Shown here piece after piece: positions 26,599 to 33,973 of a DNA stretch of 64,000 nucleotides. The position numbers and the translations under genes are program-made. Below the pieces are notes generated by a model. It did not search any database and was not told the origin of the DNA. It was given only the letters and a program-made list of their open reading frames with translations. This DNA is from Rhodococcus sp. OK302 (GTDB lineage: Bacteria; Actinomycetota; Actinomycetes; Mycobacteriales; Mycobacteriaceae). The stretch covers positions 248,001 through 312,000 of the forward strand of contig NZ_NPJZ01000001.1 in the NCBI RefSeq assembly GCF_002245895.1, read 5' to 3'. Position 1 is the stretch's first letter, and each line of letters starts with the position of its first letter.

Positions 26599-28308
26599 CT
26601 ACGATCCGAAGATGCTTGACAAGCTACCGAAGGGGCCGTCCGGGCCCGGATCGGTGTCGGCGGGAACCGTCAGTGCCTGCGGAGCAGACGCCGAGTCGAT
26701 AAACCCTGCAGCGCCGATGAATTCAGCGGTGATGCTGAACTCACCCGAAGCCGCGAACGTGGTGGGCAGTGTCGCAACACCGTTCACCACAGCGACGGGA
26801 GCGCCGAGATTGACGTCACCCATCTTGAACTGGACCTTGCCGTTGGCGGTAGTCGGATCGACCGTCGCCTTCAGCGTGACCGAGCTGCCCTTGGTGATCG
26901 TGCCGACCGGAGCGAGCGTGGTGCTGGTCTGGACAGCTGCCGCCGGAGCGGTGGTGACGCTGACCGGGAACATCGGTGCGACAGAACCCCCGACGCCCTG
27001 GGTGCCGGAGTAGCGGGCGAGGACGCGGTGAGTGCCGGTGGTGGTGAACTTGTACGGCGCGACCGCGACGCCGTCCGTGCCGACCGTGCCGGAGACCGGG
27101 GTACCGCCGTCGACGGTGAACTCCACCGTGCCACCCTGGACTGCCGGGGTGACCTGTGCGTGCAGGTTGACTTCCTGGTCGACGAAGGCCAGTTCCGGGC
27201 TGGTCATCGCGAGCGTAGTGACGGTGTCGTCGGTGCTCACGTTGATGGTCTTGACCGCGGAGGTCGAGGTGATGAAGCCGGTGGTTCCGGAGAACGCGGC
27301 GGTGATCTCGTGGTTGCCGTCGGTGGTGAAGGTGTGCGTGATCGACGCAGTGCCGTTCGCTACGTCCACCGGTGCGCCGAGAGAGGTTGCGCCGTCGAAG
27401 AACTCGACGGTGCCGCCGGGTGCTGCCGGGGCGACGTTCGCGGTCAAGGTGACCTCTGCGCCGTTCTTGACGGCGCCGGGAGCCACCACGGTGGTGGTGG
27501 TCTGCTTGTCGGCTTCGATGATGTTGGTCGAGGCGAGCGGGCCGGCGCCGTTGTTGAGCGCTGCGGTTTCACTGTCACGTGGGGTGCATCGGGTGGGGGC
27601 CCACGCCGTGCCGACGATCGGTGCGCTGGCCTTCGGGAGGAAGGTCAGGAAGTTCTTGTCGTGGTTCCACTTCGCGGCGTCCCCGACGGTGCGAAGCTTC
27701 ATTTCGACGGCGCCGGACGGGCCGGCTTTCAGGCGTGCCTTGACCTGCGGCAGCTGGAAGGTGGTGGTCGCGCCGCTGGCGGCGTTGGCGACGATACCGG
27801 CCTGGTTGCTGGTGCTCGAGTTGGGGCTGTTACCGATCGTGGCGTTGTCACCCGAGAGGCGGATGATCGTCCCGTTGGGGTCGATATTGCCGGCTTCGTT
27901 GACACGCAGCACATTTGGCGTCACACCGCTGAGACCCGAGGACGTGCCCACCACGATCTCCGCGCCGAGGAACTCGGCGTTCGAGGGAATCGCTACGTCG
28001 ATCTTGATGCGCGAAACGTTCTGCACGTTCGCGACGGACACCTTGTTCGGGTAGGTGATCGGCGGCGGCACGATGGTGACCTCGAACTCCTCACCGGCGT
28101 TGACCGACTCGGGGGCGTCGACATCGACCGTGGCGTTTTGGGCCTCGGTGGTCGGACCGGCCACTGCCGAGGGTGTGGCCAGGCAGGCAGCGACGAACGT
28201 GGTGCTGGTGGTCGCGGCCTGCGCCGGAACACCGCCCAGCATGGTGACGCAGGCGAGCGCTCCCACACCGATCGGTGTGACGAGCCGTTGAATCCTTTTC
28301 TTCTGCAC
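26599..28308 (-). CDS. Secreted Ig-like repeat surface protein (three repeats) with C-PRD N-terminal domain
   Basis: 569 aa. A signal peptide ends at 'VPAQAATTS' (about residue 32). The C-PRD domain is a diverged member: 'VAACLAT', 'GNSPNSSTSNQAG', 'WNHDKNFLTFLP', 'TRCTPRDSETAALNNG'. Three Ig-like repeats of about 90 residues follow ('GTVEFFDG', 'GTVEFTVDGG', 'GKVQFKMGD'). It ends 'PFGSLSSIFGS'. It lies 36 bases after the Ig gene at 28345-30087 and is most likely the second gene of that operon, which ends at the hairpin at 26537. Confidence 0.83.
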   Translation of the reverse strand: MQKKRIQRLVTPIGVGALACVTMLGGVPAQAATTSTTFVAACLATPSAVAGPTTEAQNATVDVDAPESVNAGEEFEVTIVPPPITYPNKVSVANVQNVSRIKIDVAIPSNAEFLGAEIVVGTSSGLSGVTPNVLRVNEAGNIDPNGTIIRLSGDNATIGNSPNSSTSNQAGIVANAASGATTTFQLPQVKARLKAGPSGAVEMKLRTVGDAAKWNHDKNFLTFLPKASAPIVGTAWAPTRCTPRDSETAALNNGAGPLASTNIIEADKQTTTTVVAPGAVKNGAEVTLTANVAPAAPGGTVEFFDGATSLGAPVDVANGTASITHTFTTDGNHEITAAFSGTTGFITSTSAVKTINVSTDDTVTTLAMTSPELAFVDQEVNLHAQVTPAVQGGTVEFTVDGGTPVSGTVGTDGVAVAPYKFTTTGTHRVLARYSGTQGVGGSVAPMFPVSVTTAPAAAVQTSTTLAPVGTITKGSSVTLKATVDPTTANGKVQFKMGDVNLGAPVAVVNGVATLPTTFAASGEFSITAEFIGAAGFIDSASAPQALTVPADTDPGPDGPFGSLSSIFGS

Positions 28309-28344
28309 GAATTCTCCTAAGGATGAATGGCTGCGGGAGTGGAA

Positions 28345-30087
28345 CTAGCTACCGAAAATGCCGGAAAGTGAACCCAAGCTGCCGGTTTCGGGACCGGGGG
28401 TGGTGGCGGTGGTGATGCCCACGACGGTGGGACCGGACACGGAGTCCTTCCAGCCGTCGCCGCCGACGAAGACTGCCGTGACGGCATAGGTGCCTTCGGC
28501 GTCGAAGGTGTATGTGCCGGTGGCGACACCGTTGACGACGGCGACGGGTGCGCCGATCAGGGTGGTGCCGACCTTGAACTGGATCGTTCCGTTGGCGGTC
28601 GACGGAGCGACGGTTGCCGTAAACGTCATCGGGGTACCGACATTGGAGTTTCCGGTGACGCCGAGGGCGGTGGTGGTGTCTACGCGGTTGGGCTCGACAT
28701 CCTTGACGGTGACCGAGTATTCAACCGAGGTGGAACCCGTGAATCCGGGGGTTCCCAGGAACTTCGCAACCACTGTCGAGGTGCCGACGGTGTCGAAGGT
28801 GTGCGGGAGAACTGCAACTCCGTCGCCGGTGCCGACCTCTGCCGAGCCGGCGAGGACGCCGTCGACGGTGAATTCGACCTCACCGGCGCTCGGGAACGGC
28901 ATGACGGTGGCCGAGAGGTTGGTCTCGACGCCGACGGTAGCGGTGAGCGGTTCGAGAACCGTTGTGGTGGTACCGAAGTCGGCGTCATTGACGGTCAATG
29001 AAGACACTGCAGAGTCGGAATTGAGACTGCCGCCGGAGCTGACGAAGTGTGCGGTGATGCTATGCGTACCGGCCTCCGGGAACTGACGGGTGATCGAGGC
29101 CTGTCCGTTGACAACGGTGACGGGGTTGCCGACGTTGACGTCGCCGTCCTTGAACTGCACCTGGCCGGTTGCGGTGGCCGGGGTGATGGCAGCAGTAAAG
29201 GTGACGTCCGCGCCGACGTCGACGGTGGCCGGGACGGTCAACGTGGTCGTCGTCTCGACATCAGCGGGAATGACCTGGACGTTCTGCGGCGCCGAGGTCG
29301 ACTCGATGGCCGCCGTCGTCCCCAGGAACTTCGCGGTCAGACTGTGCTGACCATCCGTGGCCGGGGTCCACGCCAACGTGGCCGTACCAGCACTGAGAGC
29401 ACCTTCGCCGAGCTTTGTGATGCCGTCGTAGAACTCGACGATGTTGCCGTCGGCGCCGCCGGTGACCGTCGCGCTCAGTGTCGTCGACTGACCTACCTTT
29501 GCGCCGGTGACCGGTGCGAGCGCAGTTGTCGAAACATTCTTGGCTACCGAGACTGACGGGCCTTTGGTGGCGAAGGTGCTGAAACCGAGATCGCCGTTGT
29601 AGTCCATCCCCGTAACCAGCGGGACACCCCGGGCGCAGTCGGCACCGACCTTGTACGAGAACACGAACGTGGCCGGCGTGGTACCGCCGTTGAAGAGGTT
29701 GTCGACCACCCTAGCCAAGGTCGTGGTGGCCGTGGGGCTGCCGACCATGGCGAAGCCTGCCTCCGATGTCGAGGCGATCGCACTGCCGTTGAGCGTGGCG
29801 GAACCCTCCACGTAGGTCAGACACGTCGGGTGGAAGTCCTTGACCATCCAGAGCAGTTCGGCTTCCTTGAATTGAGCCCGCTTGAAGGTGGTCGAGGAGG
29901 TGATGATCTCGCCCTCGATCGGGGTTACATTGCTGATGGTGCGACTCAAGTTGGTGTTGCCGTCGGCCCAGCTCAGCGATCCCGGTGCCGCACTTGCAAT
30001 TCCGCCGCCTATCGTTACCGCGAATCCGGCGGCCACAGCTAATACGCTCAGGCCTCCGACCGCACGAAGGGTGTTGCTCTGCATCAT
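28345..30087 (-). CDS. Secreted Ig-like repeat surface protein (four repeats), paralogue of the 14381 gene
   Basis: 580 aa, start 'MMQSNTLRAVGGLS' after AAAGGGA exactly as in the paralogue at 14381. The first 290 residues are nearly identical to it, including the two cysteines of the N-terminal domain. The three following repeats differ ('GQVQFKDGD', 'GEVEFTVDG', 'GTIQFKVG'). The tail is 'GSLGSLSGIFGS'. Likely first gene of a two-gene operon. Shared halves and distinct distal repeats suggest duplication followed by domain shuffling. Confidence 0.85.
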   Translation of the reverse strand: MMQSNTLRAVGGLSVLAVAAGFAVTIGGGIASAAPGSLSWADGNTNLSRTISNVTPIEGEIITSSTTFKRAQFKEAELLWMVKDFHPTCLTYVEGSATLNGSAIASTSEAGFAMVGSPTATTTLARVVDNLFNGGTTPATFVFSYKVGADCARGVPLVTGMDYNGDLGFSTFATKGPSVSVAKNVSTTALAPVTGAKVGQSTTLSATVTGGADGNIVEFYDGITKLGEGALSAGTATLAWTPATDGQHSLTAKFLGTTAAIESTSAPQNVQVIPADVETTTTLTVPATVDVGADVTFTAAITPATATGQVQFKDGDVNVGNPVTVVNGQASITRQFPEAGTHSITAHFVSSGGSLNSDSAVSSLTVNDADFGTTTTVLEPLTATVGVETNLSATVMPFPSAGEVEFTVDGVLAGSAEVGTGDGVAVLPHTFDTVGTSTVVAKFLGTPGFTGSTSVEYSVTVKDVEPNRVDTTTALGVTGNSNVGTPMTFTATVAPSTANGTIQFKVGTTLIGAPVAVVNGVATGTYTFDAEGTYAVTAVFVGGDGWKDSVSGPTVVGITTATTPGPETGSLGSLSGIFGS

Positions 30088-30215
30088 GATTCCCTTTCTT
30101 TGGGGCGCCTCGGCAACCGCCCTGAAACGAGCGCCTAGACGAGCGTCCAGTTACATCGATCCGGCTCAAGGTAGCGCAATCGATCAGCAATTAGGGCGAA
30201 TCACGAAAATTACGG
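29270..30215. repeat. Inverted duplication, right arm
   Basis: Reverse-complement copy of 14240-15200, covering promoter block, leader and N-terminal coding half. Differences are mainly short indels in the leader and scattered substitutions. Confidence 0.8.
30135..30150. promoter_or_regulatory. Dyad CTAGAC-N4-GTCCAG in the leader of the Ig operon
   Basis: Mirror of the site at 14301, 48 bases before the start codon, within the duplicated block. Confidence 0.5.
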
Positions 30216-30297
30216 CAATTAGGCGATCGGGCATTGTGATAGTTCATGCAGGCCGGACGTACCGAGTGACGATGCAGCCGCGAAATCGAAGCCGGAT

Positions 30298-30342
30298 TGT
30301 CAAGTTAAACACTGTCAAGTTATTTGGAGTGCAACAGTTTTC
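30298..30342 (-). promoter_or_regulatory. Shared upstream element, full double-core copy
   Basis: TGTCAAGTT, spacer AAACAC, second TGTCAAGTT, ATTTGGAGT, then GCAACAGTTTTC. It is the clearest copy and lies 210 bases before the Ig operon start. Confidence 0.7.
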
Positions 30343-30728
30343 ACTATCACCAGACACCAGACCAGCACAGTTCCGAATGTCGGTGACGCCGGGGTTTCTC
30401 GGCCGATTATTCGAATGGTTCGGCTTCTGAAGTTCAACCGTCGACACCACAATGTAATTTGCTAACGAGTAACTGTAATGCTTGTCAGTGATCAGCAACT
30501 CAATCCCGCAGAACGAGAGACCGAACCGCCAAGTTTCCCAAAATAACTCTCGCCCAAGTAATTTGCTCTCGTTCGGGCAGTTCGACCATTGGCGTCCCTG
30601 TCAAAGTTGCCCAGAACGGCGAACCTCGGGGCCACCGACACCATGACAATCACGTCGCCGAATCTCACGTCAGGAGCCACGATGTCGAGCTTCAGCCCAT
30701 GGGCCGATTTCCGGGTCGCGACGGCGTC

Positions 30729-30757
30729 TGTCAAGTTGAGTGGAGTGCAGCAGTTTC
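30729..30757 (-). promoter_or_regulatory. Orphan copy of the shared upstream element
   Basis: TGTCAAGTTGAGTGGAGTGC followed by AGCAGTTTCC, oriented like the copies of minus-strand genes but with no gene start nearby on that strand. It may be left from a lost or rearranged gene. Confidence 0.55.
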
Positions 30758-31062
30758 CGGGCACAGCAGAACATCCCCGAGGGCAGAGGCGGTCTGTTTG
30801 GAGACCTGACCCCAGACCGGGAATCGGATGACCACTTCGGTTCGGTCATGAGTGGCGATAATCCAGATCCGCGGCGGCCGGAAGCCTGGAGACGTCCGCG
30901 AGGGCGCGCGAGACACCGGACTATCCGTCACTGGGGTCGAGAGGAGTTGATCGCGGCCGACCCGCTGGGGATGCCCTGGTTGACACTGATCGCTGGCAGA
31001 ACCTAGTCCCATTCACCGCCTAGAATCCCATTCACCGGACAACCCCGACATAGACTTCCGCT

Positions 31063-32034
31063 ATGGAACTCCACACGCGTCAACTACGCTACTTCGTCGC
31101 GGTGGCAGAAGAGTTGAGCTTCACGCGCGCCGCTCAAGGACTGCACATCGCGCAGCAGGCACTGAGTGTGCAGATCAAGCAGTTGGAACGGACCCTCGGC
31201 GTAGCGCTACTCACCCGGACCACGCGCAGCATAACCCTGACCGCTGCCGGTGCCGCGTTCCTCGAGGACACCAGCAAGATACTGGCCGCGCTCGACGCCG
31301 CCGCCGAGCGTGCCCGCGCAGCGCAGCGCAGCGAACACGAGCGGTTGGTCCTGGGATTCCTCGACGGAGCAGCCCTGATGCTGACCGAGCCGATCCTGTC
31401 CGCCTTCCGTGATCGCCAGCCCGATGTGACGGTGGAGATGCGCCAGTTCAATTACGACGATCCTTCGGCCGGACTGGCCGACCGCTCGGTGGATGTGGCG
31501 TTCCTGCGTCGTCCGCTCACGACGGAGGGCGTCGAGTTCGAGCCGTTGTTCACCGAACCCCTCGTGGTGATGCTCCGCACCGACCATCCCCTCGCCGACC
31601 GCACCTCTGTCGCTGCCGCCGAGCTGATTGAGGAGCCGTTTCTCGGGGCTGCCAACACCGACCCGACGTGGAATGCGTACTGGGAACTCGACGCCCATCG
31701 CAACGGAGTGCCGGCGAAGGTGATGTCCCGCTCGACCTCGGTGCTCGAGGAGTTCCAGAAGGTGGCTGCCGGCGTCGGCGTCGTGGTAACGGGGGCGTGC
31801 GCTCGCTGGATCCCCTATCCGGGAGTCAAGGTGGTGCCGATCGCCGACGCCACACCGAATGAGATCACAGTGGCGTGGCGCTCCGACAACAACTCAGAAT
31901 TGGTGCGCTCGTTTGTCGACGCTGCACGGTCGGCGCGCAACGCGCGGCCGGATCTGGTCGCGATGCTGCAGGAGCCGGACTTCGACGATTGCGTGGTTCC
32001 CGACTTGATCATGCCCGACACGATCCCCCACTGA
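31063..32034 (+). CDS. LysR-family transcriptional regulator
   Basis: 323 aa. The N-terminal winged helix-turn-helix is at residues 1-62 ('LRYFVAVAEELSFTRAAQGL', then 'SVQIKQLERTLG'), followed by a LysR substrate-binding domain (about 92-295). The length and 'RQLRYFVAVAEE' opening are of the BenM/CatR type that senses small aromatic or carboxylic acids. No target gene is divergent next to it on the left. The CitE-like gene 540 bases downstream is a possible but unproven partner. A strong terminator follows. Confidence 0.9.
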   Translation: MELHTRQLRYFVAVAEELSFTRAAQGLHIAQQALSVQIKQLERTLGVALLTRTTRSITLTAAGAAFLEDTSKILAALDAAAERARAAQRSEHERLVLGFLDGAALMLTEPILSAFRDRQPDVTVEMRQFNYDDPSAGLADRSVDVAFLRRPLTTEGVEFEPLFTEPLVVMLRTDHPLADRTSVAAAELIEEPFLGAANTDPTWNAYWELDAHRNGVPAKVMSRSTSVLEEFQKVAAGVGVVVTGACARWIPYPGVKVVPIADATPNEITVAWRSDNNSELVRSFVDAARSARNARPDLVAMLQEPDFDDCVVPDLIMPDTIPH

Positions 32035-32085
32035 CAACGGAACCTGTTCGAGTCGTCCTGATCCAGCACACCATGATGTGACGCG

Positions 32086-32133
32086 ATACGGGTGTGATCC
32101 CTGCTGAACTCTCAGCGGGGATCACACCCGTAT
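32086..32133 (+). terminator. Terminator of the LysR gene
   Basis: 22-base arms starting ATACGGGTGTGATCCC with one mismatch and a 4-base loop, 52 bases after the stop codon and followed by TTGTTGTT. Confidence 0.85.
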
Positions 32134-32135
32134 TT

Positions 32136-32227
32136 GTTGTTAATGCCGTCAAATTAGTTGTTAATGACTCGTCCTTATTGTTATTGGCGTCATGTTTGTT
32201 GTTAATTCCGTCGCATTGGTTGTTAAT
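32136..32227. repeat. Five phased GTTGTTAAT repeats with about 21-bp spacing
   Basis: GTTGTTAAT occurs at 32136, 32157, 32198 and 32219, with a degenerate copy (TTGTTATTG) at 32178. The steps are 21, 21, 20 and 21 bases, that is two helical turns. Three copies are followed by CGTC four to five bases later. This suggests cooperative binding of a protein on one face of the DNA. Confidence 0.7.
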
Positions 32228-32570
32228 CAGATCGGGAATTCGAAAAACCGCTGGATGGTCGAGAATTTACTGCACAGGAACATGCAGCGAGATCCGGGAA
32301 TTGTTCGTCCAACCCCCTTCCGTTTCTGGCAACAACCTGACTAATATGTCAATGATGCAGGCCAGGAGGATTTTCTAGACCGTCGAGTCGTATGGTCGCT
32401 CGATAATCATACGTATCAGTCGGTTGAATTATTCGTCGATATTCTTTATGGTAAATCCGCTGTGAATGCCTGGTCTGCGTTACCTTGATCCGAATTGCAT
32501 AAGTTGGACGGTCATCCTTGACTTAGTCCAGTCGGACGGTTGCCTAGCGACTGTCCCAGACAGGAGATAA

Positions 32571-33929
32571 ATGATTCAGGTCAGTACACGAGCCGACTGC
32601 GCGTACGAGGAAACCCTGGACACCATCGCCGTACGCGACGAGGAAAACCGGCCGCTCCCGCGGTCGTACCTCTACGTCCCGGGCACCGCACCGGAACGAT
32701 TCGACAAGGCCATCGCATCGGGCGCCGACGCAGTCATCCTCGATCTGGAAGACGCAGTGCCCCTAGCAGCCAAGGCTCGAGCGCGCCAGAATGTTGTCGA
32801 CTTCCTCAGCCAACACAGGGCCGACACCGGCGTCGAACTGTGGGTACGAATCAACCCCGGCCACCTCGGCGAAGAAGACCTGTCGTCCCTCGGCACCGGC
32901 TACTCACTCACCGGAATCGTCCTGGCCAAGGCCGGCCTGACCGACCTCGAGAGAGTTGCCGACACACAGTTGAACAACTCTCTACTGGTTTCCCCGTTGA
33001 TCGAGACACCGGAAGCGGTACGTCGGATCGATGACCTGCTCCGCGTTCCCCGTGTAGCGCGAGTGCAACTGGGTGAGTACGACCTCTGTGCTGCAGTGGG
33101 CCTGGACCCCGGCCCCGACGAGTCGGAGACTGCCTGGGCACGCAACCAGATCGTATTCGCCTGTGCCGGAGCCGGATCGACGCCGCCCGTCGCACCGGTA
33201 TCGATCAACATTCACGACCTCGACGCTCTACAGGTGTCCACCGAGCGAGCGCGGCGACAAGGGTTCTTCGGCCGGGCCTGTATTCACCCGAGCCAGGTTG
33301 CCTTGGTGCACAAGGTGTTTACGCCGTCCGTTAGAGCGATCGACGAGGCACAGCAGATGCTCGAACGCTTCGAAGCCGGATTGGCAGCAGGTCGCGGTGC
33401 CATCGTGGACAAGTCCGGCCGGATAATCGACGAGGCCGTCGTGCGCTCAGCCCGGCGCACCTTGTCCACCAGCCAGCAGCCGACAACGGACATGTACAAG
33501 CACGAAAAGAAGATGAGGCACTCTCAACTTGGTGAGATCGCTTCGGCCGGCCAAGATTCGATGATGTCGTCGACATACAAGGGCTACCGGTTTCCCCGGG
33601 AGATCATCGCCCATTGTGTGTGGTTGTATCACCGGTTCCCGCTGTCCTACCGCGAGGTCGAGGTGCTCATGCGCGCTCGCGGCGTCGACGTGTCCTACGA
33701 GACGATCCGGACATGGTGCGCGGCGTTCGGGCCCGAATACGCCGCCGCCTTACGTCGACGTGCACCCCGGCCTGACGACAGATGGCACCTCGACGAGGTA
33801 TCTCTGAAGATCAACGGGAAACGCCAATACCTGTGGCGGGCCGTCGACCAGCACGGCAACGTTCTCGACATCCTCCTGCAGACCAACCGGGACGAAAAGT
33901 CCGCAACCAGGTTCTTTGCCAGTCGTTGA
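32571..33929 (+). CDS. CitE-like CoA-ester lyase fused in frame to a truncated IS6-type transposase
   Basis: 452 aa, AGGAG four bases before the ATG. Residues about 28-300 are a HpcH/HpaI-type CitE-like lyase: 'RSYLYVPGTAPERFDKA', 'GADAVILDLEDAV', 'WVRINP', 'LIETPEAV' and 'GRACIHPSQVALVH', with the Mg-binding Glu and Asp in place. From about residue 331 the frame continues into IS6-family transposase sequence and stops at 33929. The natural lyase C-terminus was therefore probably replaced or extended by insertion. The lyase core looks complete, so activity is possible. Substrate unknown; malyl- or citramalyl-CoA types are known in the family. Confidence 0.8.
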   Translation: MIQVSTRADCAYEETLDTIAVRDEENRPLPRSYLYVPGTAPERFDKAIASGADAVILDLEDAVPLAAKARARQNVVDFLSQHRADTGVELWVRINPGHLGEEDLSSLGTGYSLTGIVLAKAGLTDLERVADTQLNNSLLVSPLIETPEAVRRIDDLLRVPRVARVQLGEYDLCAAVGLDPGPDESETAWARNQIVFACAGAGSTPPVAPVSINIHDLDALQVSTERARRQGFFGRACIHPSQVALVHKVFTPSVRAIDEAQQMLERFEAGLAAGRGAIVDKSGRIIDEAVVRSARRTLSTSQQPTTDMYKHEKKMRHSQLGEIASAGQDSMMSSTYKGYRFPREIIAHCVWLYHRFPLSYREVEVLMRARGVDVSYETIRTWCAAFGPEYAAALRRRAPRPDDRWHLDEVSLKINGKRQYLWRAVDQHGNVLDILLQTNRDEKSATRFFASR

Positions 33930-33960
33930 AGAAGCAGCGCGCGGATGCGCGGTGCAGTAA
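33561..33960 (+). pseudogene. IS6-family transposase, 3' truncated
   Basis: Starts 'MMSSTYKGYRFPREIIAHCV' and contains the helix-turn-helix 'SYETIRTWCAAFG' and the first catalytic Asp in 'RWHLDEVSLKINGKRQYLW'. The frame breaks at 'ATRFFASR', and the other frame reads on for a few residues ('SLKKQRADAR'), so a frameshift precedes loss of the remainder. The second Asp and the Glu of the DDE triad are missing. No terminal inverted repeats were found. Confidence 0.82.
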
Positions 33961-33973
33961 CCACGACACGTGT

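Larger units (their letters stand above)
30088..31062. other. Long intergenic region between the Ig operon and the LysR gene
   Basis: About 975 bases. The left 250 bases hold the duplicated promoter block, the dyad and a full TGTCAAGTT element; another TGTCAAGTT copy lies at 30729. Open frames in 30731-31012 show no recognisable domain and are not called. The rest shows nothing I can name. Confidence 0.5.
32035..32570. other. AT-rich intergenic region with terminator and phased repeats
   Basis: About 535 bases holding the LysR terminator, five 21-bp-spaced GTTGTTAAT repeats, a CGTATG...CATACG inverted repeat near 32388-32412 and, near 32480, a block (TGCGTTACCTTGATCCGAAT) resembling the TGCGCTACCTTGAGCCGGAT of the duplicated Ig promoters. 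Confidence 0.6.

Noticed and set aside
27028..28320. Plus-strand open frame of 430 codons opposite an Ig gene
   Set aside because: Gly/Arg/Asp-rich composition reflects the reverse of a Thr/Val/Ala-rich Ig protein; no ribosome site or domain.
14381..30087. Sortase-anchored (LPXTG) proteins
   Set aside because: No LPXTG-like motif, hydrophobic C-terminal segment or sortase gene; tails are short and Gly/Ser-rich.
30731..31012. Short open frames on both strands upstream of the LysR gene
   Set aside because: No domain, no ribosome site, and overlapping frames; at most a decayed remnant.
32136..32227. CRISPR mini-array
   Set aside because: Nine-base units with 12-base gaps of similar AT-rich sequence do not fit repeat and spacer lengths, and no cas gene is present.
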